This document shows positions 23,000 through 33,904 of a stretch of DNA of 64,000 bases, piece after piece. This DNA is from Crossaster papposus (Eukaryota > Echinodermata > Asteroidea > Velatida > Solasteridae): NCBI GenBank assembly GCA_037893245.1, contig JBAIAA010000240.1, positions 496,001 through 560,000 on the forward strand. Direction: 5' to 3'. The translations under genes were made by a program, and so were the position numbers. Numbering within the stretch: the first letter of the stretch is position 1; every line of letters starts with the position of its first letter. A model generated the notes under the pieces. The model was not told the origin of the DNA. It made no database searches and worked only from the letters and a program-made list of their open reading frames with translations.

Positions 23000-23403
23000 C
23001 AGTTTGACCTCGGTGTCAAAGTTCATATCTAAGGTCACCACGATGTTTTCACTGGATATATCTGCTGAAGGAATCAGTGGACATAATCCTTGGGGGTCAA
23101 AGTTGACGCCCAAGGTCACCACAACGCACTTAGAAGCTGGAACTGCTGCTGCAAGAATCGGTTGACAAGACCGTGTCATTCTTGTTAGTTTTGTTCTAGA
23201 CTTGGTTATTTCAGGTCATTTTTTTTACCTCCATGTCAAAGTTCAAAGTTCATATCCAAGGTTACCACGACGCTTTTATAAGCTTTTACTGGTACTGCTG
23301 CTGCAAGAATCGGTGAACATGACCTCCATGTTAGTTTTGTTCTGGACTTGGTCAGGTACCTCCAAGTTTTACCTCCATGTCAAAGTTCATCACCACGGCG
23401 CTC
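23000..23403 (-). repeat. Diverged tandem copies of the MED4 tail-coding sequence
   Basis: The motif CTGCTGCAAGAATCGGT recurs near 23148 and 23295, and its coding counterpart CTGCTGGAAGAATCGGAA is at about 23421 in the MED4 last exon. ATGTCAAAGTTCATAT and AAGGTYACCAC also recur (Y marks a C/T difference). The copies carry stops and sit in the MED4 3' flank, probably its 3' UTR. Confidence 0.6.
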
Positions 23404-26400
23404 TCACACGCTTTCGCTGGAACTGCTGCTGGAAGAATCGGAAGACATGACCTCCACGTCGTCCTCGTTCTCTTTATTCTGACCCGGGGCGCCCAGGTCA
23501 AGGTTCAGCTCGGTGCTGTGATGACCGACGCCGGAGGGCATGCTCAGGCTGGCCGTGAGTTCGCTGGAGGGCTGCCAGGTCAGGCTGCTGGTACCCGAGG
23601 CGGGGGCACCGTCTAACAATCAAAATTAACAAGTTTATTTGTCTGTATTTGAAATGTGTTCAACTTGTTCAATTTCGCAGTGCGAAAATTCCCCATGACG
23701 TCACAAATTCCTGTTTGCATTCGCTTTCGAGCCGAGTATAAACCAACCTATTTAACCCTAACCCTGCCAGATCCAGCACAGTGCATCTGTGGTGACTCGT
23801 GACTGCTTGACCTTGCTGGACTCTGCACACAAGTCAATGTGACAAAGTATGCAATGTGTTGCGTCTGGCAGGGTTTCTAGCCAAAATACCCTGGAGGGTT
23901 AGGGTTAATTAATGCAAGTAATTTTTTACATTTTAATTCTTTATTCTAGAAAGCAAATTGAATTAAAAAAATGAGACACATTGGGCCAAAATATGTAGTT
24001 TCATTTAGTTTGTACTAAATTTTACGAAATTTTAATATCTTTTTCTCACCTCCTCCGGATGCTGCTGTTGCTCCCTCGCTAACCCCATTGGTTGCCGGGG
24101 CAATGGGAAGATTGCTCAGTCTACCCAGAATGCCCATGCGCATCTCCAGGTCGGTTGGATACGGCCTTCGCGCGTCACCTGTCGTAGTAATGTAGAGAAA
24201 GAAAACAATCCAAGGAATGACATTAAATTTGTATTTGATGATAAACATTGCTCCTTTGTCAAATTACTTAATTCCTAATTAAACAAATGTTTTTCATGGT
24301 AATCAATTTGAACCGCTCATTGTAAAGAAATATTTTGTTGCCTTTTTTTGTGGTCAACATTTTTCTTTTAACAAAAATATTGCACAAATTGTGTTCAATA
24401 TTTTATTCTTAATAGTCTACTAACAATCATAACAATCGCAATTTGTTGGCCAAGGTTGATTACAATTTATGAATTCTGTTTGCCATCATCACTAACACTC
24501 ACCGTAACCAGTTGTGTGCAGAAAATTCAAGCCAGAACTAGTGGGCCAAAAATGCATGAACAAAAACGTCTTATTTTTAAGTAAAAAAAAGGGTGTTTTG
24601 AAGCTTTTGTCAGTGTTGTAGTCGAGTCCTCCACAAGTCCAGCGATGTTCATTTGAATAGCTTGTGACTAGACTTTACATCTTTCTGGTAATGAAAAGAC
24701 AGATTCCTCAAAGTGACCAAGCACTTTAAGTTTGAATGCCTGAAGTTGCACAGAGAAAGACAACCTGGAGCCAATTTCTTAGAGCTGCTAAGCACAACAA
24801 TTTGCTTAGCATAAAAAATGTGTCCTTGGCAAAAACAAGGTTACAGACCAAATTTTCACGTGATCTTTATTGTTTTCGCTTGATAATCAGCTAGTTATTG
24901 GCTTAACATGAAGAACCCGTATAATTTTGACTGGTAACCTGTTTTTAATGAGCAGGACTTTTTTTGTGCTAAGCAAACTTTGGTGCTTAGCAGCTCTATG
25001 AAATTGGCCCCTGACTTGCCTTTCATTTACTCCTTACATGTTGCTGAAAGACTTGTGGTAGACTTGAATACGACACTGGCTAAGGCTATATGTGCCCATC
25101 TAAAGCCCATCAACAAAGACCTAGGTAAAGCCCTAATCCAGACATTTGGACGCAGCCATTATTCCATCTTGTACCTTGTGCCCAGGACAGCGGGGCGGAG
25201 ACTGCATTTGTGGCACTGATCCGATGTGCATACTTGATAAGCTCCTCAGCTGAAATGGCTCCCTTATTGGCCTTGTCTATGGCCTTCAACTTCTCCTTAG
25301 CCTGGTAAATTGCTGTTGCCTGGAATGTGCAAATATCGAGTGATCGAGAGGTTAATTGTAAGTACAGATCACAAGGACTTCAGTGTTTAAAACGTATTAA
25401 AGTATTAACCCTAACCCCCTAGGCCTTACTTTGGGCTAAAGAACAGAATACTACTTAGTATTTTGTAGCATTGGGTCTCTTCGTGACTGATGATTGGGTG
25501 TGTACTGACAGAGTACAGATACTGCCAACTACAAAATACTAATAGTGGCAATACAGGTCAGTAATACTTACCTGGCAAAAAATGCAGTAGTCCAGCCTTG
25601 ACCCATTGTGTCCCAAGTGACAATTGTTGCTCTAGAGTTTAGAACACCTTACACAGCATACATGGGCCATGCACACTCGGCAAGTAGAGGGACCCAATGC
25701 TAAAAAGTACTACGAGTGCAATAAGGGGTGAAGTACCAAATACTAAAAATTACTACAGGCATTGCACACAAGTCAGTGAGAGTACTGCATACTACTTTTT
25801 ACTACTACATGTAGTAGTAAAAAGTAGCATTAGGTAGGGTTAGGGTTAAGGAAATAAAACAGAACACAATTTATATGTGTCTATTTTCTTTCTCAAAGCA
25901 ATGATACCTTCAAGAACCCTCTCCCAATCAGTGCTATGGGTTGAGTCAGTACCGATGAGAATAGGAAGAAGAGTGGATTATATAGAGCATAATGCTGGGC
26001 TCAATTATGTATGACTGAACATAAACGATGCTTGGTACAGCCTCCAAACTCAACACAATCAACAGACACTTTTTTGCCATTCATCCTTAACCAGTTCGCG
26101 GCGCGCCGGGATTATTTTAACATCACCAAGCCGACGCGCGGGATTATTTTTAACGAAACTCGATCCGAGGCGGGTTCAGGCCGATAGTACCGGGAAGCAC
26201 ACCCATGCATTTCTGGCCTTGCTCGCTGCTGACAGACATTTCCGGCCTTGCTCGTGGCGTGTTTATTATGCATCATCCGATTTGAATCTGGGGGAAACTT
26301 TGCGTTTAATATACGTCATCCGGCGCGAACTAGTTAAAGGTAGGATACACCATCTGCAGATATCGAAACAAATTTACTACCAAATTATCAAGAAATATCT

Positions 26401-29204
26401 TACCTTTTTGAAAGTGAATAATGATTCTAGGCATTAATTAAAAACGAATGCCATTTTTCTTTTGGCAAATACAAACCCTTCCCCCCCCCAAAAAAAAAAA
26501 AAATTAAAAAAATTAAAAATAATCCACTGATTTCTGTTAATTCAAACAATTGCCAATGGTGTATCCTACCTTTAATTCTGCATTTAAAGGAGAAGTTTTG
26601 AGGAATGAGAAGTGTGATGGTTAATGTTGCGGCATCGAAACACTGCTCAAATTCAAAAGATAATCTCCTCTGCTCTTACCAGAATGTGCTCGGCTTCCTT
26701 GAGCTGTCTCTGCAGCTGTTTGATGTCCTCATCTCGCTTGTCCACCTCCTCCTGCAGACATTCCATCTCCCGCCGCTTCTCCCTCTGCTCCTCGGTCTTC
26801 TTGAGTGTTGCCTCAATCTCCTCGTTCTTCTTCATCAGCATGTCCATAATCTGCAAATCCAGAGGGAGGGGGTGTTTAATATTACATGGCAATTAGGATT
26901 CTACAGTTGTTTGAAAAAAGAAAATACTGGAAAAGGCAAAGTTATAGTTTGATAAATATTCTTGAAAGTTTAAGTAAAATAAACATGTTTTTTTTTTTAC
27001 TTTTTTGTTAGTAAGAAAAAATGTTAACTTTGGGGAATTTTGCCAAATTCCTTGAATTATGTCCCAAAAATAAAAGAAGGATTTACAAGAATCCGCTAGT
27101 TCTATCTTTAATTTACCTGAGGATCCTCGAGGGCTGGCATTCTCTGTCTCACAGCTGCAGTAGACTCAAAGAGGTCTCTGAATGATGTACAATGTTTAAA
27201 AAGGGTGAATTAATAATAGCTTCTTTATAAAAAAAAAATTAAACATCTGTCTGAGCACAATGAAACCCTAACGTTAGTTATATAGTTGTGACTGTATACA
27301 AACATCTGATTCTGTCATTGTAACTTTGTAAGAACTTTACAAAAAATGTAAAGTTTCTAACTCCATAGTCCAAGTCCCTACCAACCTCTTGTTTAATTTT
27401 ATCAATCATGACAAAATCCAGAAATTTTAATTCAACTTGATGACAGCATTGATGTGGCACAACAATTTGGATTTTTTGACTTCAGCGAAATAGGTTATAG
27501 GATAATAAAAAGTGTTAAACGTCTCTTTGCGATTGCAAAATATAACTCTCTCCAACATATTTTAAATAATTTACTACTTAAGGACTTTGTATACATTTGT
27601 TGTACAACAACTGATGTGTCTGGATGGTGCTACACAACACCCACCCCCCCCCCCCCCCCCCCCCCCCCCGCCTTCAAATGCAGACAGAACATTTGACCTT
27701 TGACCCATAATGCATTGTGTACAAAATTCACAAACCATTAGCCTCTGTCATGAAATGACGAAAATCAACCGAAGAGGGCGTTTTGCGGAAATTTGTCAAT
27801 ATGGCTTTCGAGCTCGCGCGTAAAACTAACGTAAGTAGCCATACCATGGAGGAAAGACAACAGATAGTTAATGAATTGCGGGGAAATACTTAATAAAAAA
27901 TGGCCAATCATAAAACTAGATTTTCTTTCCTGCACTTGAAAAGACCCGCCGTGTATTTATGCTCCTTAGAAAACCGGTTAGGCCAAATTAACATTTAAAC
28001 AAAACAAAAAATTCAGTGGCACTGAACTGAAGCTTTATTTGAAAGCCATATTTGAATGCCATACAGTAAACAAACAACTTGATACATGTACAAGCAATAT
28101 TATTTTTGTATTTTTAATTATTTACACACAAGCACTTGGTTCACATAATTACTATATGGACGTTAAACCTCAAAATTCCTGATCCTGCAATGTTAATTTA
28201 AAAACCAGTTTTAAATACTGTCACATTAAATGTACAGACGCCTGTGAAATCTAGTAATATTTTATCCTTTTATTGACTGAAACCTGACATTAAAAGAAGT
28301 TCGTAAATATTAAACTTGGATTTTCCAAAAATTATTCAATTGCGCCACGACCAATTAGGGAGCACTCGGTCGATTGTGTGCACAATTTCTGGACGCCACC
28401 GTTTTGGTTTTTTTCGGACTAAGCTTACACCTAAATTGTTAACAGAGGGTAAATAGCAAGCATTAATAACATTAACATGGTAAAGGTACAATGAATTTGC
28501 AGTTTGTCAACAAAGAAGTATAGCAACATTGCATGAGGAAAGTCGGCCCAACACTAACTGTTTATAAACAATGTAAACGTCGAAGTACAGCTATAGCTCT
28601 CCCAAAGGTCGAGTTGTCTCAACGGGCGAGTTGTCTCAACGGGCGAGTTGTCTCAACGGTCGACTTGTCCCGAGTCGAGTTGTCTCAACGGTCGACTTGT
28701 CTGACATCCGCTAGCTACGCACGTACGTATATAGCGCAGCACGCTTTCACAAACTGACCATTTTTTCAGTCGCTGTTTCTTTTTCTTTCGTAATTTTACG
28801 GTTTTGGATGACATTTAGCCTTATGCCTACGGTTTATCCTTTCGAAATAACCACAGCCTTTAGAGCTCCGTCGTAAGCCATAAAGTTCTGACATCGACGA
28901 CACACGTGTTGCTGTTGGTAAGCGCCGCCATTTTGACAATTTTCCTCGCGTTGACCTTTTAGAAAGGTCATGACAGAGGCTAATACACATTCGCGCCGTA
29001 CGGTCGGTCTGTCAACGCAACATTTTAGTACGTTATTTCTCTAAAACAGCGTTTTAATTCAAGTCAAATTTTAAGCCTTGTGTAAAGTATACAAACAATT
29101 AAAAATACACCAACATTCAATGACAATACTTACTTAGTGAGGCATTCTGCCTCTTCAACTAAAGACAGCAGTTTTGATTTTGTTGATGCACTGGCGGCCG
29201 CCAT
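23404..29204 (-). CDS. MED4: Mediator complex subunit 4
   Basis: Exons (minus order): 29204-29134, 27177-27117, 26850-26680, 25319-25175, 24178-24050, 23612-23404; total 261 aa, close to human MED4 (270). MED4 is a Middle-module subunit of Mediator, which links activators to RNA polymerase II in the nucleus. Recognised by colinear matches: [12 protein letters not shown] at the start, the coiled coil [19 protein letters not shown] (about residues 80-100), [44 protein letters not shown], and the acidic end [14 protein letters not shown] followed by a Ser tract. All introns are GT-AG with consistent phase. The 5' end faces eIF4E2 367 bp away, suggesting a shared promoter. Introns hold MITE-1, -2, -3 and -5 copies and a poly-C run. 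Confidence 0.95.
23752..23908. mobile_element. MITE-3 copy in MED4 intron 5
   Basis: Bounded by TTAA. Same orientation and sequence as 3446-3595; ends CCCTAACCCTGCCAG and GGAGGGTTAGGG. Confidence 0.8.
24768..25011. mobile_element. MITE-5 copy in MED4 intron 4
   Basis: Ends GAGCCAATTTCTTAGAGCTGC and GCAGCTCTATGAAATTGGCC are inverted repeats. The interior AAAAACAAGGTTACAGACC matches the copy at 17656-17876. Confidence 0.75.
25405..25849. mobile_element. Longer TTAACCCTAACCC-ended element in MED4 intron 3
   Basis: About 445 bp, starting TTAACCCTAACCCCCTAGG and ending GGTAGGGTTAGGGTTAA. The interior repeats TACTACTTTTTACTACT-like words. It shares ends with MITE-3 but not the core. Confidence 0.6.
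26087..26337. mobile_element. MITE-1 copy in MED4 intron 3, inverted
   Basis: TTAA-bounded, ends CCAGTTCGCG and GCGCGAACTAG, interior GCTCGCTGCTGACAGACATT. Opposite orientation to 2047-2256. Confidence 0.75.
26334..26575. mobile_element. MITE-2 copy sharing its TTAA with MITE-1
   Basis: Ends AAGGTAGGATACACCAT and ATGGTGTATCCTACCTTTAA. The left TTAA (26334-26337) is also the right flank of the MITE-1 copy, so one element inserted at the flank of the other. Confidence 0.7.
27642..27669. repeat. Poly-C tract
   Basis: A run of about 28 C in MED4 intron 1. Length is likely variable or assembly-sensitive. Confidence 0.8.
28604..28703. repeat. Short tandem repeat, CGAGTTGTCTCAACGGG unit
   Basis: Five to six imperfect units of about 17 bp in MED4 intron 1 (GAGTTGTCTCAACGGGC, then variants with GTCGACTTGTC). 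Confidence 0.7.
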
Positions 29205-29571
29205 CTTTTTTTTTGTGTACTCGTTTATAAACTATCTATAAATAGGGCCTATTTCGAAAAGCTTTTTCAATTTATAATAAATTTTAAGTAACCAATTTAA
29301 CAAATATTATTTTCAGAACCTAACAAAAAAAATTCTTGATAGTATTCGAAGTATAGAATTGTGTTATGGAAATTAATAGTAATAATAGCATTTCACAATA
29401 TTGAAAGAGACAAGAAAATGTGCTAAGAACTTCATGAAATAACTGATGGGAGTGATGCTGTGATGACATTTGTGCTCGTTTTTAACACATTCCAGCCGCA
29501 TTTCTATCATTTTTCATGTTGTATTTTTTTTATGATATCAAGATTTATATATTTTTATAGTCAAGAAGAGA
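29205..29571. promoter_or_regulatory. Shared intergenic promoter region of MED4 and eIF4E2
   Basis: Only 367 bp separate the two divergent start codons. No TATA box stands out for either gene. A bidirectional promoter is inferred from the head-to-head layout. Confidence 0.55.
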
Positions 29572-32500
29572 ATGAAAAATAAGTTTGACATGTAAGTAAC
29601 CAAATTTACCGTCTTTTATTTTACGAAACACAGCAGAAGAATAAAAAAGCCAGTCACTGATTCAGTGATTGTCATTCATTGCCTTTCATCAATAAATGAA
29701 TTGGTCATGTCAAGTTTGTCATTGATGTCCATGATGGTAATTCACCACCAATATTAATGATTTTTGTTCGATAATTAGAAAAGTATACATGTATATCGAT
29801 TTAAATTATTAAAAAACCGAAAATATTGAATGGTTTATAAAAAAATGTTATGCATAAAATAAAGAAACAATTGTCTAGGATTAGGAACTACATGTACTTA
29901 TACTAGTAGTAGAGTTAGTAACTGTTTTGCATTGCAGGAAATATCTTTCAAAATGTACATCTGCCTATCAGTGGTTGTATTCAGGAATCATTCTAAAAAC
30001 ATTTAAACAAAATATATTGTATAGAAAGTTATTAAAATTTATTTTTGTTATGCAAAATTTGACTAGTCAGTCATAACTTAAGGATTTCAAGGTTTCCCCA
30101 CATTATTTACATTTGTATTATTTTTTTTCATAGGTTGAAAGACGAAGACAGTGATGAAGAGAAAGAAGATACTGAAGTATCCAAGGATCATCCAACAGAC
30201 AAGTTTGTATGGGTAAGAAAGTCTTGGTGTAACATATTTGTAAGTTTTCTCCGAATTGATCACAGATCAGATTATGCCTTATTTGTTTGAAAGTCAAACG
30301 GATACAATTTAAAGATATAATTTTTTGTCCCCCTGTACAGCCCAAGGTTAAGCCTGGACAGGGCGAGCACCAGTTACAGTACTCCTATTGCATGTGGTTT
30401 TCTAAGCGGACGCCAGGGAACAAGGCGTCGTCCACGAACTACGAACAGAACATCAAAACAGTGGGCAGTTTTGCGTCAGTAAGTCGTTTGTCCGAGTCAG
30501 TCTGTGTAAAATTCTAATCAGTTGAAAGAAATTTAAAAATGCTTATTTGAACAATTATTTTTGGTTTACTTTACTTAGTTCATGCCGTGAGCTTAAGATA
30601 TTGCTTGACAATCAAAATTTGACTCCCTGCAAGATTGTGATAAATCCCCGCTGATTCTTGAGAAACTAGAGAACGCCTCCTTAGGCTGGGGTCTTCCCTA
30701 GGTGTCCCGGGTTCTATTAATCCCTAAAGAAAGTTCCTAGTAATCAAGGGACGCAATGGAGTGATCCCATGAGGAAGCACACAGAACCCGGGACACATAG
30801 AACCCGGGACACACAGAACCCGGGACACACAGAACCCGGGACACATAGAACCCGGGACGCACAGAACCCGGGACGCATAGAACCCGGGACACGTAGAACC
30901 CGGGACACATAGAACCCGGGACACGTAGAACCCGGGACACGTAGAACCCGGGACACGTAGAACCCGGGACACACAGAACCCGGGACACAAAGAACCCGGG
31001 ACACATAGAACCCGGGACACATAGAACCCGGGACACATAGAACCCGGGACACACAGAAACCGGGACACACAGAAACCGGGACACACAGAACCCGGGACGC
31101 ATAGAACCCGGGACGCATAGAACCCGGGACGCATAGAACCCGGGACGCATAGAACCCGGGACGCATAGAACCTGGGACACATAGAACCTGGGACGCAAAG
31201 GAGTAATCCTCCTAGGCTAAAGTAATTTGAGTAGTAGAGTATAAGTCATGAGTAATCTTTTTTTTCTCTGCAGGTTGAACAGTTCTGGGCCCTGTACACA
31301 CATCTTGCCAGACCCTGTGACCTCACCAGCAGCAGTGACTACCACTTGTTCAAACAGGGTATCAAACCAATGTGGGAGGTTTGTATTAAAATCTCATCGT
31401 TTGCAGAGTTGTTTTCCCGTTTAGGGACGGCGTCCCGATTACAGTTGGGGACCGTGTCCCGATTACAGTTGGGACAGTGCTGATTACAGTTGGGACAGTC
31501 CCGATAAGCCTTATCGCAAATACCGCTTGAATGAATTCGCCTAATAGATACAAAGCACTGTGGGAAGGAAAAGAGAGTAGTATCTGCTCCTTTTCTCTTC
31601 CCACAATTCTTGTTAATATCATTGTGCAAATTTACTCAAGCAGCTAGTAGGCCTGTTTGCGATAAGGCTTATTACAGTTGGGACAGTCCCAACTATAATT
31701 TGGGCTAATAGTTGAGGCATAACAGACAAAGTCGCCTTTTCATTTTTAGGATGACGCCAACAAGAGCGGCGGCAAGTGGATCGTTCGCTTGAGGAAAGGT
31801 CTGGCCTCCCGTCTGTGGGAGAACCTCATCCTAGCCATGCTGGGGGAACAGTTTATGGTCGGCGATGAAATCTGTGGTGCTGTGGTATCCATCCGATTTG
31901 CTGTGAGTTTTATAGTTGTTTTATTGTCACAAATATATGTACATATAGTGAATTATGCCTTGATTTTTTGCGAGCTGAAATTTCTTTTAAAAATACAAAC
32001 TAAAACTGGACTCGTATACAACAGTTATCTAAAAAGTATAAAAATACACAAACTTTTATATAATTAAATAATAAAAACACTGAACAATGAAATAATAAAC
32101 TACTAAAAACAAATATTTGTTTTGTTTGTTTGTAGGAGGACATTATATCAATCTGGAATAGAACCTCTAGTGACGTGACCATCAGTCTGCGCATCCGAGA
32201 CACGCTAAGAAGAGTTCTCAATCTTCCCCCAAACACCATCATGGAATACAAGACGCACACTGACAGTATCAAGTAAGATGTAGTACCAGAGACAGTCACA
32301 AGTCATTTGAAGCCAGTCACAAGTCATTAGAAGCCAGTCACAAGTCATTAGAAGCCAGTAACAAGTCGTTAGAAGCCAGTAACAAGTCATTAGAAGCCAG
32401 TAACAAGTCATTAGAAGCCAGTAACAAGTCATTAGAAGCCAGTAACAAGTCATTAGAAGCCAGTAACAAGTCATTAGAAGCCAGTAACAAGTCATTAGAA

Positions 32501-32803
32501 GCCAGTAACAAGTCATTAGAAGCCAGTAACAAGTCATTAGAAGCCAGTAACAAGTCATTAGAAGCCAGTAACAAGTCATTAGAAGCCAGTAACAAGTCGA
32601 TCACGAGTCATCACAAGTCATGAAACGGACTGAAACAGGTCCATGGTCCAGCATCTTACTCTTGGTTGGCGAATAGTTTTCAAATTTTAAGCATTTTTGG
32701 TCAGCTTTTCAGGACTAATATTTCGAAAATGTTTTTTTTTTCTTTTTTTTCTATTCACAGAGACAACTCTAGCTTTAGAAATACGGACATTTTCACCAAG
32801 TAG
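29572..32803 (+). CDS. EIF4E2: eIF4E family member 2 (4EHP), mRNA cap-binding translational repressor
   Basis: Exons: 29572-29591, 30134-30212, 30341-30478, 31274-31378, 31750-31902, 32136-32272, 32761-32803; total 224 aa (human 245). 4EHP binds the m7G cap but not eIF4G, so it represses chosen mRNAs in the cytoplasm. Recognised by the start MKNKFDMLKDEDSDEE, HQLQYSYCMWFSKRTPG, NYEQNIKTVGSFASVEQFW, LFKQGIKPMWEDDANK (cap-stacking Trp), GKWIVRLRKGLASRLWENL, AMLGEQFMVGDEICG and RRVLNLPPNTIMEYKTHTDS. All seven exons keep frame with GT-AG introns. The C-terminus (DNSSFRNTDIFTK) is short and unlike the vertebrate tail. Introns 3 and 6 contain minisatellites. The first coding exon is only 20 nt, supported by the MKNKFD match. 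Confidence 0.96.
30779..31196. repeat. 15-bp minisatellite in eIF4E2 intron 3
   Basis: About 28 units of GAACCCGGGACACATA with one-base variants (ACACAC, ACGCAT, ACACGT). Because 15 is a multiple of 3, several antisense frames stay open for about 150 codons. These are not genes. Confidence 0.95.
32295..32600. repeat. 20-bp minisatellite in eIF4E2 intron 6
   Basis: About 15 units of AAGCCAGTAACAAGTCATTA, nearly identical in the centre. It starts about 20 bp after the exon 6 donor. Confidence 0.95.
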
Positions 32804-32885
32804 CAGCTGAGACATTGCAAGCCGTTCTTCCACCAAGACACACCGTGCACATAAACAGCTCTTGCCAACTTAGGTTGTAAACAAA

Positions 32886-32891
32886 AATAAA
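32886..32891 (+). other. Poly(A) signal of eIF4E2
   Basis: AATAAA 83 nt after the stop codon. Confidence 0.65.
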
Positions 32892-33735
32892 CAAATCAGG
32901 GAATGCATCTTCTATGGGCCACATAAGTTCCAAGCACAAACAAGAACCTTTTCAAGAGCCCAGTTAAAGTGACACAGGTTTGCGCGTGTATAACGCGCAA
33001 AGTAGCCACCATTAAATTTATTCTGAATGTGCACAAAGCCATAGCATCTTCGCGCGAGCGTCAAAGGCAATGCGTCTGAATGTCTCTCCTTTTTGAGGAG
33101 GTACAAAGGATTTCAGGGTGAAATTAATTGAGTTAAACCAAGGGCCAAAGGACCCTTCCCCCACCCCTTCTCTCACCCTTTCCCCCAACCCTTCCCTACC
33201 CCACACACCTAACTACAAGATCTGCTTTCCAAATAAAATTTCTTATTTTACAATGGAATTATACATTTTAGATATTAATCACCCCTTGTTCTTTTATGTA
33301 CATGTACATGTACTTGTTTACGGCTAGCTCAAACCAAAATACTTCAAAAAGCCACGTTTTGACTACCAGTCAAAACTGCTTATTAAAGTTATACTGCTCA
33401 TATCAGGATAAGCATAGCATGAAATAAAATGTTGACACACCCTGCTTAATGTGCTCATTTAACATTGTTACTTTCAGTAACAAAAGAATTAATCCCAAAT
33501 TAATATTTGTATTGCTATTCTTCAGTATTCCCTGTACTAGGTGCTACTTCTAAGTGTCTTTATATGAAATTCACCTTTAAAAAGGTCTAGAATACTTTTC
33601 TGAATGAGCCCCATATATTGGAAACTGGTCTACACAATGGTCCAAATCCATGAGAGAAATGCAATGGTGGGTTGCTGTCAATGTGTGCGCTATTAAAATT
33701 GTTTTGTAAATACAACGTTTTGCGTCATTGCTGTA

Positions 33736-33741
33736 TTTATT
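33736..33741 (-). other. Poly(A) signal candidate of the scramblase
   Basis: AATAAA on the minus strand, about 165 nt after the stop codon at 33905. Confidence 0.5.
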
Positions 33742-33904
33742 TGTGTATTACAGATTCTCAATTATTAGTTTATATAGATATGTTTATCCTTAAGATAATA
33801 CATGCCTAAATGACGTCCAACTATTATTACATAATGCAGGCAAACTGGGGGAAAAATTGTCTCATCTTTAGAGGGGAACGCCCTTGTGCTGAATAGACTG
33901 CAGT

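Larger units (their letters stand above)
32804..33904. other. Convergent intergenic region
   Basis: Between the 3' ends of eIF4E2 (plus) and the scramblase (minus). It holds a plus-strand AATAAA at 32886 and a minus-strand AATAAA at 33736, and otherwise no recognised feature. Confidence 0.5.

Noticed and set aside
26605..26952. Plus-strand 115-codon frame, leucine and serine rich
   Set aside because: Antisense of the MED4 coiled-coil exon.
27801..27830. Plus-strand mini-exon [10 protein letters not shown] followed by GTAAGT in MED4 intron 1
   Set aside because: Good donor and ATG but only ten codons and no following exon; kept as a possibility only.
28858..28932. Minus-strand frame [10 protein letters not shown] within MED4 intron 1
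   Set aside because: Ends after 23 codons with no convincing donor; the ATGGCGGCG match may be chance.
30724..31198. Three overlapping minus-strand frames of about 140-153 codons
   Set aside because: Created by the 15-bp minisatellite; repetitive VPGSMRPGFY-type peptide with no coding signal.
32205..32604. Minus-strand repeated MTCYWLL and SNDLLLA frames
   Set aside because: Translation of the 20-bp minisatellite in an eIF4E2 intron.
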